NCBI GenBank assembly: GCA_019614645.1
Contig: JABWDB010000012.1
Coordinates: 7,130,001 to 7,194,000, forward strand
Length of the DNA stretch: 64,000 bases
Direction of reading: 5' to 3'
From: Stratiolaelaps scimitus
Lineage: Eukaryota > Arthropoda > Arachnida > Mesostigmata > Laelapidae
The translations under genes and the position numbers were made by a program. Of the stretch, positions 1-12,775 are shown piece after piece; position 1 is the first letter of the stretch, and each line of letters begins with the position of its first letter. Below the pieces are notes generated by a model. That model had not been told where the DNA came from and did not search any database. It worked only from the letters and a program-made list of their open reading frames with translations.

Positions 1-739
1 AGATACCACCAGATGTGTCACGAAATAATCACATGCGTGTATACACTCGCGATCGAGCTGTTGCAAAGTACAATTGTCATCGATCCCGTCTTAGCTCCCT
101 ACAAACGCCACTGCGCTGAGTGGGCGTACGACACCGTCACCGCTCGCCCTTCAAATCCCTGCAATACGCCATTTGGCCGAGAATGAACTACACGTGTTCG
201 GACGGATAAAGTTTTTCTAATGAATCTCTTCGATTGCTAATACTTTAGTCCAGCCCGTCCGCGCTATCCCCATCTCGTTAGCTGCTGTAGCAGTTAAACG
301 CAGGCAGGGCCTCATAGGGTAATTAGTATCGCCTCCGCCAGCGAGCGACCTTGCCGGGGCAATTGATTACTATCAGACAAGGACGATGTGAACGGCCGAA
401 AGTGGTAGCAAAAAAAGACGAGCGCCGCTGGTGCTTAGATAGGCGACAGCGTCGATATCGACTGGAGCAACAGGGCGCCCATGTGGGGGGCACAGGCAAA
501 TTACCCAAACGAGGGAACTTTTGCTGCCTCAACAACATTGCCCTGTGCCGGAACGGCGGCGGGGGATGGCGGTGTTGATCACGGCACCGATGGGCCGATG
601 TGTGACGCCTCCTGTTTTCGTTCCTACACGAGTTCGCGTCAACTGCAGAGTTTTCGACGACGGTAGATCTACAAATCATTGAGCGCGAACGTCTCCTTCA
701 ACATGGCTGTGGCGCCGAGGTGAGAGACCCATTTGGAAA
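1..739. other. No gene recognised
   Basis: Open frames here are short, overlap on both strands and show no recognisable motif. I see only unique-looking sequence before the LINE fragment that begins near 740. Confidence 0.5.
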
Positions 740-1077
740 GTGGTGAGAGATCCATTTGGAACTCGTGGTGATGCGCCTTGCCTTTAAGCTGTCGAAGGGC
801 ACTAGTCGATGTGATATGGCCTTTCCTATCGTACCGTCGGTGAGAAGGACCACCCGCAGGCGAACCGACTTTGTGATTCCATTTGCAACTGAATATGTTA
901 ACCGCCATGCTCTCTCATATCGCCCTCCCGGCCGTCTGGGACTCTCGTCCTCGAGAGAGAAATTCGCAGAAGTAATTTTGAATGCTCATCCCTAAGATGT
1001 GTTTGTGTACAAGTTTGGCCTTAAATGTTTTCAGCTTGGGACATTTTTTGCTATCTACAATCAATCAATCAATCAAA
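740..1077 (+). mobile_element. 3' fragment of a jockey/CR1-like LINE
   Basis: The frame ending at the stop near 995 encodes about 80 residues that align with the C-terminus of the reverse-transcriptase ORF at 61.1-62.15 kb. Shared landmarks in order are LAFK, then K-G, then AFPIV, then a T-[ST]-R-R-[AT]-[TR] stretch before [TE]-[FD]-[FV]-[VI]-[LI]-P, L-[AS]-Y, and a final [RK]-[EK]-F-A. Upstream of about 740 the match is lost, so the copy is 5'-truncated. The ORF is followed by about 60 bases of 3' sequence and a short (CAAT)n run at 1057-1077, the simple-repeat tail typical of target-primed insertion. It is a dead copy and a different subfamily from the 61-kb element, because the 3' UTRs do not match closely. 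Confidence 0.75.
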
Positions 1078-1260
1078 TGACTGCAGTTTCAGTTTACAGT
1101 TTCACAATGCCTATGTTCTCTAATTCGCTCAATGTCATATGATATGCTGTTACTTTAGAATAATTGTGCAATACGAATTTATGACAAAACTGTATATATT
1201 TCTCGTTGGAAGTGAGAAAGATATTCGAATTAAGTTTACTGGTGTTGGGTCCATGTTCCC

Positions 1261-1280
1261 ATATATATATATATATATAT
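1261..1280. repeat. (TA)n microsatellite
   Basis: About ten uninterrupted AT dinucleotides. Confidence 0.9.
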
Positions 1281-1403
1281 TGTTGCTTATACTACGAATT
1301 ATTGGTATATTTGATATTCGAATTTTATGCCGTACTTTCACCGTTATTAAAGCTGTCGACAGTCTGTACCCACACCGTGATGTAATAGTAATCTTCTTTT
1401 TGT

Positions 1404-1440
1404 AAACTTAAGCATTGCAGAAAAAGAACTGCAGTTACGC
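1404..1440 (+). repeat. Solo LINE/SINE 3'-end motif
   Basis: This stretch carries ACTTAAGCATTG, a short A-rich spacer and CTGCAGTTACG. It matches the terminal motif of the 61-kb LINE (see 62317-62384) with a small insertion. No tRNA-like head is obvious upstream, so it is probably a 5'-truncated insertion. Confidence 0.45.
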
Positions 1441-4020
1441 CGATTGTATTGGGCAGCTCGTGTAAACAGGGACCACATACACTTCCAAGACGAAACATGT
1501 CTAGGATTGTTGGGCTACCAGCTGGGTCAGTGGGATTGATCGTGGTTTTTTTTCACTGTTTTTACCATTGTGGTACTATTTCAGTACAGTTCAACATGTA
1601 TAACACAATACCGTGTGAATAAATCAAGAAGTTAAGTATATTCGAAAGATCCCTCCGACGAGCAGAAATTACCGCAACGCAAAATGGCAACCTCGCCAGA
1701 TTCGAAACGAACTGTGACGTGGAAGTTCTCTTCGAGACGTATTCCGAAAGCATGAAGTGACCAGACCTGCTGGGGCTCGCGTTTTCAGCGGTCGTTTCGC
1801 CGCGACTTCTTATCCCAGCTGTGGGGGAGCGAGGGGTCAAGGGGCTCACAAGATGGGAAAAACACAACCGCTGTGCTACCACAGTCCGCTTGCTCACAGT
1901 TGCTGTTTTTGTGAAGCGAGTGCCTTTTCGGTGCCAAATGCTTGTTATTACTGTCGCATCGCCCCGGAACTCGCATCTTCTGTTAGGCCAGAGCTACGTT
2001 GTATACGTGGTGAGTGGGCAAGGATTGTTCGACGCTTAGGCTCAGCGGGTGTATTGCTACGCTCTCGGATCTGCTTTGCTTTGATCTGCTATTCTGGATC
2101 TTACTCGCCCTCACGGCTGTATAGTCTGGCGCGTTGAAATGAAGGCAGCATGGGCCGGATCACTTCGACGGTTCGCCTCTGAGAGACATTGTAGGAAAGA
2201 AAATGAGTGTCGATAGTGTCGCGAACCGCGACCGAATCGCAAACCGCCCGACCCCGATGCCTCAGGCTTCATAGGCCTGCTCGAAGCCCTAGGCTCGGAC
2301 CCCCGGCCAGGCTATCCAGGCCATAGCAACCCCAGGGCCTGAACCCGAACTCCGAGAAGAGTCGTCGTCCTTCGCGTCAGCCGGCAGGCACTCTCCCAAC
2401 CGACTTCTTCGTAGGGGGGCGAACGACGAAGCAGTGTCGCTCTGTGGGGTCTTTCTTGAAAGTTTTCCTCGTCGCCACCACCACCGTCCGATGTCTCGAA
2501 GGCCGTCGACGACCCCCACAACTACTATACGATCCCTTACCCGCAGCTCATGGCTAGCCGTTCCACAGTCTCGCGTGAGGGCAGCTCGCCGGCCCTTCTT
2601 CTCGGCGCGGTTCTCCAAACGCGCCCCACTCGGCTCGACTCGGCGCGGCCGGCCGTCCGTCGACGATTAAAATCTCCCATTGCCCAGCTGTTGTCACTTT
2701 TTCCGCTTTCTTCAGAGAAGAGGTCCGTTCGTTTGCCTTCTTCAGTCTTCTTGGTTGCCTTGGTCCCACAACCTCGTCCCTCGGCTCTCTCTCTCGCCTT
2801 CACGTCCTTCTGTTCAGCGCTAGTGGCAGAGGAGGCGGGCGGCCGGGGGCCAACATCTTTTGCTACGCTTCTTTTCGTTACTCCTCCTCATTCTCGCCTC
2901 GATCCGATTCGACTCTTCGTATTCGGGATTGCGCGCGCTCTTCTAGCGCTGTGCCTTACCGTGCCGTCCCGGCCTTCCAACAGGCCTTCGACAGTGCCCT
3001 GGCGGCCTCCTTCGTCTATGCTGCGCTGGCACCAACGCTGCCATCGGCGGCGCGACCACTACCGCAGTTGTGAACGACCGCCCGAACGCCCCCCCCGTCT
3101 CTGGTTTCGCCCCGAACCAGACGCGCTGCGGGACCTGGCCTTTTCGTGCGTTCGGCCGGTTCGCTTCGCTCGGCAGTTGCCTCGGCGTGAGTGTGCCCTG
3201 GAGGGGAGCTGCCGCTGCCGCCGCCGCCGCTGCCGTTTTTCTATTGGCGACCGCTTTTCGAGTTCCTCCGACACCGAGTCGTTCTCTGTCGAGCAGCGGA
3301 ACTCAAATGAGCGCCTGTCAAGGACCGTCTTCTACGAAGGTCGAACCGATGACGAGGGGCCCGCGTCAGCGCCGGCTGCGATGGCCGCGTCACGCTGCTG
3401 CAACAGCAGAAGCAGAGGTGGTCGTGGCGGCTGCGATGGCGACGATGCCAAGTCGGCAGGGCCCGATTATTAACTTCCACGCGCGTTCGCCAACATACAG
3501 AGAGAGAGAGCGAGGGATAGCACAGACGAGACGAACGCTACCACACACCAAAATTGCCCTTGCAGCTGGATCATCGCCGGCAGAAACAGAGAAGGGGTCC
3601 GAGTAGGGAAGTAGTTTTTGTGGGGGCTAGTCGACGCTGGCCGTCAGCGTCCTCCTTAAAATGCGTCGTCCCTCTCATGTGCTAATATGGCGACAGCAAC
3701 GGCAGGCACGGCGCTGGGGTCATTGGGATCGCGACTGCGTTGCCGATGGCAGTGAACGCGGCTGTGACGGAAGCTACGCCGAAACTCGAAACGGCGGGGT
3801 GGAGTTGGACTAAAAGTCTGAACGAGTTGACAACAACGACGAAGAGGGCAACATCGGCACAAGAGTCGAACACGACCGCAGCATCACACCATATCTCACA
3901 TCGAGCACCAAATCCACTGATTGGTGATTATGCTTCAGCGCCATCCACTAGTATTAGTAGAGTGACGAGAGTAGTGCAATGGTGGCGAGGGGAAGCGGGG
4001 TATTTAGGGGTCCGTCGTAC
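1441..4020. other. Intergenic; GC-rich low-complexity block 2280-3610
   Basis: The 2280-3610 block is GC-rich, with runs of CGC/GCC, CTCTC and TCG triplets. It opens long overlapping frames on both strands, up to 307 codons (2550-3473, +). The predicted proteins are Arg/Ser/Pro/Ala-rich with no motif, and competing frames of similar quality occur on the other strand. It could be a CpG-rich promoter or 5' UTR exon of a gene with long introns, but nothing in it decides this. Confidence 0.35.
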
Positions 4021-4180
4021 GAAGCAATGCGAGACCGGTCCCGTGGAGGTTAAATGTTGGTTGAGGGTCAGCCCGAAAACCTTTAATAGTGTGATGAGTG
4101 TGATGAACTAATGCCGGAAGCAGTTCTACCGTGGACGGTAAATGTTGGCTGTGGCTCAGCCCGGCAAATGTATTTATTTA
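4021..4180 (+). repeat. Two tandem SINE-2 3' tails
   Basis: Two copies of the same 3' sequence lie one after another, near 4045-4090 and 4112-4175. Each has the core TAAATGTTGG followed by a stem-loop closed by GGCTG/TTGAG...CAGCCC. Both lack the tRNA-like head seen at 12.6 and 57.7 kb and so are 5'-truncated. The second ends in a TTTA-rich tail. Confidence 0.65.
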
Positions 4181-5670
4181 TTTAGTGTGATTCACTGCGA
4201 AGCACGAGGTAGCCAGCAGAAGCTGTGGGGATCTTTGCAATACGTTCTGTCCTTGGCGAATTTGCCTTAATTCAATTCATGTTAGTTAAGTCCAAGGGCA
4301 GCAAGGGGCTCAGTAACAACAACTAGTTAAGAAGTTTCCAAAAATACATGAGGACTATTGCATTGCATAGATCATTGCATGATTCCATAATTCTCGTATG
4401 TGCACATTTGAAACGGATGAATATCGCAGTATAATGCCTTCCCCCATTTATAAAATCAACAATCGCCGTCCCACATATCATTGGATCAACGATTGCATGG
4501 ATCGTAGTGTTCCATTCCATTATATTGCAACCCGTCTGTTTCAGCTAGCCTTGCCTTCACCGCCTGCATAGGCTCGCATCGATACACGCCCATTCGTGTT
4601 CTACACGTGCACCAACCTGCGCGAACGAATCTATCGTAGCAGGTTGTGATATCTATGTACAGGAACACATACGAACTTTTTCATCTCCCAGGCTACCCCT
4701 TCTCTAATAAGTTCCGTGTGTATGTGGACTCGTGTTTTGTTTTGCCATTTTCTTTGGTAATAGTCAATACACGAGACACAGCTACTGCGCTACGGCCCGT
4801 CGTCCTCGGCGGCATCCCATCTGATAACCAAGCCCCACTGGTTCTTGTAATGGTCGATACAGATTAAGGTTTGGCACCCTCCCCCCACATCTTGTTTCGC
4901 GTGTGTGTGTGCGCACATGTTCACTGACATACGGGTCGACCTGGCCAAACGCACGAGCGGATCCGACATTTGAACATCTGAAGGTTTCAAACAGGAGGGC
5001 GTGTCTCAGCCCGCGCGAACCGGTCCGAACGTGGCCCAGGCCAGTCGGGGATTTGCGGGCTAATCTCTTGTCTCTCAGGCTCGTCCGCATCAGGCCCCTA
5101 TGGCCGCTCTCCTGATCCCACGATGACGATGACAACAACAACGACGACGACAGCAACAACAACAACAAGAGCGAAGGACACCCCGGTGCACACATGCAGT
5201 GACAGCCAGTAGCACATCGCCGGGGTGTAATTAATTCAGCCACACCACGCGCTGGACAAGCTGCCTGGGAGACAGTGAGCCAGCCATTTTGCCTGCCAAT
5301 GTTCGTAGGCCCACCCGCCGACGACTGAGGCAGCGAGCGGTACCGAATGAACGAGCAGCGTCGGCATTTTTAATCGAATTACAAATCCAGCTAAAACCAG
5401 ATAAAGTCCGAATCTCACGACGGGACGAGGGATGCGTTAGTGCCGGCTGAGCCGGTCGCACCTACAGAGAAGACGGCGATTGCAGTGGCCACGTTGTTGT
5501 TGATGTCGTTGCGAGCGTTGGCCTTGTTGTTGTTGTTATCATTGGCACTGGCAATATTGACCCCCCCCCACAGGCATGGCGGTGGCTGGTTCACTCAATT
5601 ACCATAGCTCCAGCACGTCTTGCCGTGGAGAAGCTACCGGGAGTATTGCGAGTGGACGGCAAGCCAATAG
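4181..5670. other. No gene recognised
   Basis: Short overlapping frames only. A 153-codon minus-strand frame (4782-5243) has a Leu/Ser run encoded by an AAC/GAC triplet repeat near 5125-5170 and no domain, so I do not call it a gene. Confidence 0.45.
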
Positions 5671-5677
5671 ACTGCTA

Positions 5678-5735
5678 AAAGCAGTACCGTGGACGTTAAA
5701 TGTTGGCTGAGAGTCAGCCCAAAAACCTTTAAGGC
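5678..5735 (+). repeat. SINE-2 3' tail
   Basis: It contains AGCAGTACCGTGGAC, the TTAAATGTTGG core and a perfect 6-bp stem GGCTGA/TCAGCC with a GAG loop. The tRNA-like head is missing. A similar hairpin, GGGGCTG-GACT-CAGCCCC followed by Ts, lies at 5829-5850 and may be a further derivative. Confidence 0.65.
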
Positions 5736-5850
5736 AAGCCAATAAACAGGCATAGATTTATCGTATAATAGTTTGTTAATGATAAGTTCGTATCGTTCTA
5801 TATAAGCTGCGTAAGTGTACTTAGAATCGGGGCTGGACTCAGCCCCTTTT

Positions 5851-8800
5851 TGGATTCATCAGCCGTGAGGTGACAACAGTGAAGCGATTTTTAATAGCAT
5901 AAGAATACTCTTTGCTTCTTGCGACGATCGCTTTCGTTCGTGGAATTAAGGCCGGCTGTCCCTTTTTTTAAGATTCTTTCATACTAATAATATATAATCT
6001 AATATTTCTCCACTCTGTACCCATGCATCATATCACATGAAACCAAGTTACAATACTATACTATTACCCTAACTGTTCTCGTCAGGAGTAACAGAACCCA
6101 CGGAGACCGAATTCCCCTCTTTAAAGCCCGGTGTCTTCTCTATGTTTTCATACGTGTTTTATCTCCATAGCGCCTCTGCTGCTCGAACTGTTCCAGCAGC
6201 AGAAGCAGCTGATATCGAACGCCTTTGAAAGGTCGGGGGGGGGGAAGACGGAGCCCCCGACACGAGAGCAACAACACCGTTAAGCCGCTGTTGTACACGG
6301 AACACCCCCGGGGGCTGGGGTAGTTTCTCTTTACTATGGCGAATGCGCTCAGTGTGTGCGCTCGGTCGTGTGTCACCAGCGTACGCTGCGGCACAGCCAC
6401 TGCACGACCATTATTATCGTCTTAGCGCGAATTATTATTAGTGTCATTATCTTTCCGGTCAAACTGATGCATGTCGTTTTATCGGTGCATGAATAAACGC
6501 GGCCGCCTTTAAGCCAGAGCCGGCTTCACGTATGGCGTACTGCTGTCACGGCGTCACCGAGCGGTGCTGCCACCAACGGCTTCGGCAGCAATCGGCAGCC
6601 TCCTCGCGTTCGTGCTTCTGCCCGGAGGAGGCGCTCACTAAGCGTGATCGTCGGCGTGCACTACCAAGAAAAAAAACCATCAGGGCGTCTCCCACAACCC
6701 ATCCGTCCATTCGGCGCGCCCCAGCTAGATTGGCCAGCGAGCCCTTGGCTTGCGGTTCCCTCTGGCAAAGGGCCCGAACGTCAGGCCCATCAGGCTCCTC
6801 CCTGCACCTTAGTCCTAGTCCAGCTGTGGGTAAAACGGTGTTCGCGTCTTGATTCCGCACATTGGCTGGACAGGCATACATCGCTGCGCATACGCGCGAG
6901 TTGTTGGTCACGGCGTTGGTGCCCTTCGTCTGATATGGGTCTTCTCCGATACCTCGCCGGATCGGGTCTGCAGACCGTTGCCGCAGAGCGTCGTGTCCAC
7001 ACAGTTATCGTATCGTGGTCACCGCAGTACTCCTGTTTCTCGCTCGAGTAGCTTGACTCAGTTCGGTCAGACGAGACCCCCCCTGACGGAGGAGCCCGAG
7101 GAAAAAGCTGCGAACCCAACACGACGACCCAACCGCAAGGCCAACGCTTGGCCCGCTCGCCGCAGCCCATCTTCGGTGAAGAAGTGACGTCCGTCACCTA
7201 TCTGATAGGCGCTCTCTCTCTCCCTGTCTAGTTCCCTCCCGCATATGTTCTGTATGATGGTATTAACGTGCTTGATCGGGTGGAAAGCTTCCAGAGCCGA
7301 CAGTGGCCGCCAGTGGCGGTCCTCGCTGCAAACCATATCGAGAGCCAAGAGTGGCCCTACGACAGCGGATACGAGTGTAACTCATATCTGATACCGCTTC
7401 GAGATCCCGCTTTTTTACTGAGACCGCATCTCCGGGGGTGATGCGGCCTTGCATTGGCGATATATACGTAATACTAATTTCGCCAATTCACAATATAGAG
7501 ACCGCAGACTACCAAATCTTTTGCAAAGTAGCAATGTACTATATCGCAAGGATATGCCAGGATAACCAGGATGCTATGAAATCTGACTTCATCCACGTTA
7601 TTCTCCTATATAACTTTTTTCTGGAAAACCTTTATTAAGTATTTCTCGTCCGGTCAGTAACGGTGTATATATATCCTTGCACCTCCTTCATAAATTTTCA
7701 CTCTGATCAAATGATAGACTTGATTGCTTCAAACGCTAAATGTAAGTCGTAAAGACTCTCCAAACGAATGTTTGTTTTATATAAAGGATACCTAATTAGT
7801 ACAAACATCATAAAATATACACCTAACAGCTAGGCGTGGCTAACGATGTCGTTATGTTGTCAACCTCGACAGCATCTTGCCCTGTGTCAAGCCTAAGCTT
7901 CACGATGTGTCAAGCCTTCTTCTTCGTCTCCTTGTCTGATTGACGCTTTTAAAATCCTCTTGCATCGTCAACAAACAAAAAAAATAATGCGCCATCGTGC
8001 GATACACATAATACTCAGAAGCAAATGGAAGGTGCGCTTGAAAAATCGACGAGTGTTTCATCCACATTTGTTCTTCGACAATAACACCAGACACATGATT
8101 GATTGTACGATAAATCAGCATAAATTGTTCGCGAAATATGTCGACAATGTTGTGTGTCAGTCAATTCTGCGTCTATCCCTCTGTAGCTCGGATTCGATCT
8201 CAAAATCAAGACGATAAGACAAGAACGTCATCCAACGCAGACAGCTCATCTAACTCATAGTCATACTAACGACAACAACGGCAGTAAAACAAGCATCTAT
8301 CACACTCACGAATCATCTTGAAGGATCTATGCAGGGTCCGCTATATGGGAGATACAGGTGCTTCGGTTGCCGTCCAACGTTCACACTCGTGAGTCGAGCT
8401 ACCGCGATGCATATGCTCGGTGCAGTGTTTTGCCTTGTCGGAGCGGCATCGGACATTGATTGGCCTCACGATAAGGTCCAGCCAGACTTGTTTCGAGGTT
8501 GAAATTATATTATTGTAACAAAACAAAGCGCCTTCATAAGATTTGCATGGACAATAATCCGCACCTATGTATCACGTAGCTCAGATGCGCTACATACGAA
8601 GGCAAGAACAGGGGCTCACTAGCGCGAACCTCGAGAACATACTATAAAATTTGAAATTCTCGGCACATACAAACGAGAAAATAGAAGTCGACTAGGGGAA
8701 AGAACTCAGATGTGTAGTTGAAACAGACACCTTCCCTGAAGCTGTAGTACTTCGAACTACTTTTATTCTTAACTGTAAACCCATTTTTTTTGTTATAACC

Positions 8801-9993
8801 CTAGGTCTAGGCCCATCTTAAATCTATTTTAGGACCCCACAAGCTGTAACCCGTCTCTTGTACCTAAAGCTTCACGGCATTTACTTCACATTCGATCAGG
8901 GTCTATTAAGCTCTTGCGGGATAGCGGCAGATCATAGCTGTCTTGTATCAGACATAGATAGAATCCGCTTAAGGTTGGCTGCGCGTGTGTGTATCAAGCA
9001 ATTCGACGCTCCGATGAAACCGATGACACTCGACAATTTCCCCATCCGGTGACCAACCTCACTGGGATTCTGGCTAAGTGCCACAGAGTGATATGATACG
9101 ATTCCTATCACACAGGCTAAATCAGTGGCAAAGTCACGGAGGCGACGAATTGGCAGACCTCATTCGACCCGCATATTAGTGACGATTTCGACGCCGGTTG
9201 CCTGTCACCGAGAGGACCTTCTCTGCGCAACGAGGACTATATCAGATTACCCCATATTATCCGACACTGTCAGAGCACACGCTCGAAGCCAGATCGTGAA
9301 CGCGGTACGGTACGGTCGCTCGATTGGCTCTGTTATGTATATAAGTACTTGATGAAGCAAACTTCGCTTAATAGCTTAACACTTGGCCGTTGAAAGTATA
9401 TCGTAAATTTAACTAGACAAGTTTTCCGAGTTGGGTGAAGCTCCACCAGGAGAAGAAGCACTCTGGAGGAGCGCTACCAGCTACCCTTCATGTATATGCT
9501 CACGGCCACCGAAGTGGCTGCGTCGGCGGCTCGAGGCGGCGGAAACTTTAGCGAAATGTCTCGCCGTGGCGTTAGCGGTCGGCGAACTTTTTTTACAACT
9601 TTGAAAATAGCTCGTTTATGCCTGACGAGTGGTTGTGGGTGGAGATGGCCGAATGACAACATATGCGAATGTCTGTGTGTAAAATTCATTTGCCGACTTT
9701 CTTTTAAAGGGAAAGCGAACAATACACCGATAATAGCCAAGGAACTAGATCCAGTGAGCGAAAGTGGCGGGCAGGCGGCAAGTTACGACAGGGGAAGGAA
9801 GTGCTTCTCACTGGGTCCTAGTTCAGTCTGCATCCTGAGACAGGCCCACAGGACGATTCTCCATTCATCTGTGTTGTGTTAGCGCAGAAAATCGTTATTA
9901 TTAAGTTATTGCATCGATTATGTACACGTCCCCAGGTCGTAATATTCGGTAACGAACGAGAACATGCTATTTTTGGTTGCACACGTAAGTATA

Positions 9994-9995
<2 letters not shown>
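5851..9995. other. No gene recognised
   Basis: About 4 kb without a convincing coding region. A GC-richer stretch at 6500-7200 opens overlapping frames of up to 135 codons on both strands with no conserved motif. The remainder is AT-rich with many stops. Confidence 0.45.

Positions 9996-10025
<30 letters not shown>
9996..10025. repeat. (TA)n microsatellite
   Basis: About fifteen AT dinucleotides directly 5' of the SINE-1 copy at 10028. Confidence 0.9.
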
Positions 10026-10027
<2 letters not shown>

Positions 10028-10031
<4 letters not shown>

Positions 10032-10172
10032 ACGCGGTGGCTTGGGCGGTAGCTAAATCTCTGGCTGTAAAAAAACTCGGTTCAAGTTGCGATACTCGAA
10101 CCGAGGCAGCAGGTTCGAGTCTCGCAACATGACAAATAGAGAACTTCAGCTTTGTATAACTGCAGTTCCGAT
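10028..10172 (+). repeat. SINE-1: tRNA-like head with LINE-type 3' end
   Basis: The 5' part resembles a tRNA 5' half. A box A-like TGGCTTGGGCGG sits near 10035, an anticodon-arm-like CTGGCTGTAA follows, and a first box B-like GGTTCAAGTTGCG lies near 10079. A second box B, GGTTCGAGTCTCG, lies near 10111. About 15 bases further on comes the terminal motif GAGAACTTCAGC...CTGCAGTTCC (10138-10170), which matches the 3' end of the LINE at 62.3 kb. The order tRNA-like head then LINE 3' end is the classic plan of a SINE mobilised by a partner LINE. Confidence 0.6.
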
Positions 10173-12204
10173 TGACGAAAACAATTGGAGTCTCTTACAA
10201 AATATCTATCACCCTGGCATCTGCGAAAAGCATTATTCAACCAGTTAACCTATAGTGCGATCACGGGCTAGCTCCCAGTAGAGCTACTAATACATACTAA
10301 GTAATCTTCCCTAGCTAGGTTGCAAACGTCTCAACTTTAAGGCGTTTCAAGGTCTCGTTATAACGAGTCAACTCCACCTATTCATACTAGTGAACAATAT
10401 TCAGTTCCAGCCGCCACAGTTAAACGGCCGCTAAATTAAGCAACATAACAATCTATAGAACGGTCAAATATCAATGGTCCCATTGGATGATTCCCACTGC
10501 AGCATTGTTTACCCGTATCAAGCAAGCGAAACAACTTGTTACAGCCCAATCGTCGCAGTAAACAACGAGTCAGTCCTAAATTGTCCTTCAGACTGCCGAA
10601 CGCTGTCTCGTTCAGCTGAATAAGCCAGGCTTGAATCTAGTACACCAGAAACGGTAGATTAATTTACATCGACTTGAGCCGACGGCAAGCACCGCCTAAG
10701 CGTTTCGTACAGATCACGGAATCCGTAATTGACGGATCAGTGCTAAGGCCTCCTCGATGTGAAGGCCTTGGTCGGCGAAATTTCAGATCGGCACCCAGTT
10801 CCCGGTGATCAGGTGCGAACGCAAATCCAGAACTAACTAGACAGCGAACTAGGCCGAAAATAATTCCCAATCTCATCTCCTAGGGGGAAACCGGCAGGGG
10901 TGGAATTAGCTACGAAATGCGACGAAACCCGCGATTTAATCTATTTGTCCGACTATAGATCGACCTCTTCATCGACCGTTTGGATCGGGAACGTTTTAGC
11001 GAATCCACAAAACTCATTAGTCCAGTTAATCGATATCTGTCCACGGTTGTTACCATCTCCATTTGTTTGCACGGCAATACGGCAAGGGAATAGTTTGCAA
11101 GCGTCGACCTACACCCCGTATAGGTAGCAAAAATAGGCTCATATTAACGAGGCGAGCTGAAGCCGCACCTGTTTCAACCTGGACATCCCTTTCAAACCTG
11201 GTGTATACTTATGGCTAACGCAACTCGACATCTAACGTTGCTCTGCCCTGTAAATGTACAATAAGACCCGAGGGTTGAACAGTGGCTCCCTCTTCCTTTC
11301 GCCGGTGGCACAGAAAATACGCACGGCAGAAGGAATAGCGTATAACCATACCCCGTACTGCCTCTGTGTGGCGATCTCTTAGAGGGAATCTCACGCTGGT
11401 GGACCTCGCTCTAGGCATAATCAGCCAGCGCAACCTTCATCGTCCAATTTACAATAGTGGAGCAACTGTATACCAGATGGTATATTTATGGGTTAAATTT
11501 TGAAAATCAAAACACTAATATCATCCTACTGATGATTGATTCCCTTCAGCGAGTATAAATTTACTTGGCATCTGCTCATCCGTGCATTCCTCAATGTATG
11601 TGTATTTAATTTTACAACCTACATCCAGGCTATCAAGACCCCCGGGGCGGAATCTCCCCTCCATCTTTCTCTCTCTTATCGCTCGTTCTCTGCGTCTGCG
11701 GACAGACAGCAATGGCTTATTGGGCACAAGAGACACTGTATCATAAATCCGAGAAGCTACTCTCCGGCGTTACCACACCGAGGTGGTGCGGCGGTGCATC
11801 GTACGCGCGCTGTGACGTACTATACATTGCGGGACCGAGAATATCTCACACCTGCTTTAGCATGTCTGATACAGCGGGCAGTGGTCCGACCTCTGGCTGA
11901 CGCCCGGCAAATCCCCGGATCGTCCAAGATGTCCAGATACCATTCCGACATTACGGTGTTATCCAGGAACTATCGTGCGGGCGCAGGACCGCCTCCCCCC
12001 TTCTTCCCCCATGTATTAACCATTCGACGATCGTCGTCTGTCATCTCGGAGCTCTCGCGGGTCCCATAATACTGGGTGAGCCGTAGCCTTGTCTGTTCGT
12101 CCCGTCTACCTAGCTTCTAGGGGAAGGTTATACGGCCCTTGGGGGTTCTCGGAGCTGGTGGTGGCTGACAGCTGACATCGCATCCTGGGCTGCTGGCGCA
12201 CTGC
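10173..12204. other. No gene recognised
   Basis: No open frame here has a recognisable motif. The largest is a 177-codon plus-strand frame at 11536-12069 with no conserved domain and competing frames on both strands. Confidence 0.4.
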
Positions 12205-12483
12205 CTACCTCCCAGCAAGCTGCATTGGTCGACAGAGTCGCCGTGAACAGAGGACACGATCGGGGGTGTCGATTCTTCGCTGGACGGCGAGTGTCCTGCG
12301 ACTCGAGTCCGCTTGTATAATCCGCGCATCCGAGAGCATGTACAAACCAATGGGCATTGGAACGCCGCCAAGGTTTTGGTTTGGTGTTTGGCGGGGTGGT
12401 TGATTTAGCTCGTTTTGCAGGTTTCGCAATCGTAGTCGCCTATGAGCAGCGAAAACCACCAGTGGAAACACCCATAGCCACAT
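12205..12483 (-). CDS. Possible small secreted protein, unidentified
   Basis: A true ATG at 12483 opens 92 codons. The N-terminus is signal-like: Met-Trp-Leu-Trp, then a run of Val/Phe/Leu/Ala ending in V-F-A-A, followed at once by H-R-R. The mature part is basic, with several Arg-Arg pairs that could be processing sites, and only two cysteines. A TATA-like TATACATTATAG lies some 30-40 bases upstream of the ATG, which is rather close. A second frame (12117-12371, -) overlaps and has its own ATG, so the call is weak. I recognise no family, and it may be a chance ORF or a first exon. Confidence 0.18.
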   Translation of the reverse strand: MWLWVFPLVVFAAHRRLRLRNLQNELNQPPRQTPNQNLGGVPMPIGLYMLSDARIIQADSSRRTLAVQRRIDTPDRVLCSRRLCRPMQLAGR

Positions 12484-12599
12484 GATACTATCAGTGTTGC
12501 TAGCTTGTCTATAATGTATAGTACATTGAGTCGATCAGCCGAAATTGTATAGATTCATATTCATACGAATTGCTCAAGCCCGGTGTTTTGATGTTGCAT

Positions 12600-12775
12600 T
12601 CGTGTGTGCGCCTTGCAATCGGAGGAGACACGTAGGTGCACGGGTTCGATCCCCGCCGTTGCACATTTGCATTTGTAAGGGGGTCTGTCCAATGAAGCCT
12701 TATGCCGAAACCAGTTTCGTGGACATTAAATGTTGGCTGTGAATGAGCCCGGAAAGTTTACCTTTAGCATTGCCT
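12600..12775 (+). repeat. SINE-2, near full-length copy
   Basis: It carries a tRNA-like box B within GGGTTCGATCCCCG near 12640, preceded by TGCAATCGGAGGA and GGTGCACG. It is followed by CCGTTGCAC, a body with GTCTGTCC and AATGAAGC, and the 3' core TTAAATGTTGGCTG with an imperfect GGCT/AGCC hairpin. The whole unit aligns with the copy at 57.7 kb and, from the body onwards, with 38.3 kb. Confidence 0.7.

Noticed and set aside
2550..3473. 307-codon plus-strand ORF
   Set aside because: It lies in a GC-rich low-complexity block. It is Arg/Ser/Pro-rich with no motif, and other strands and frames are also open there.
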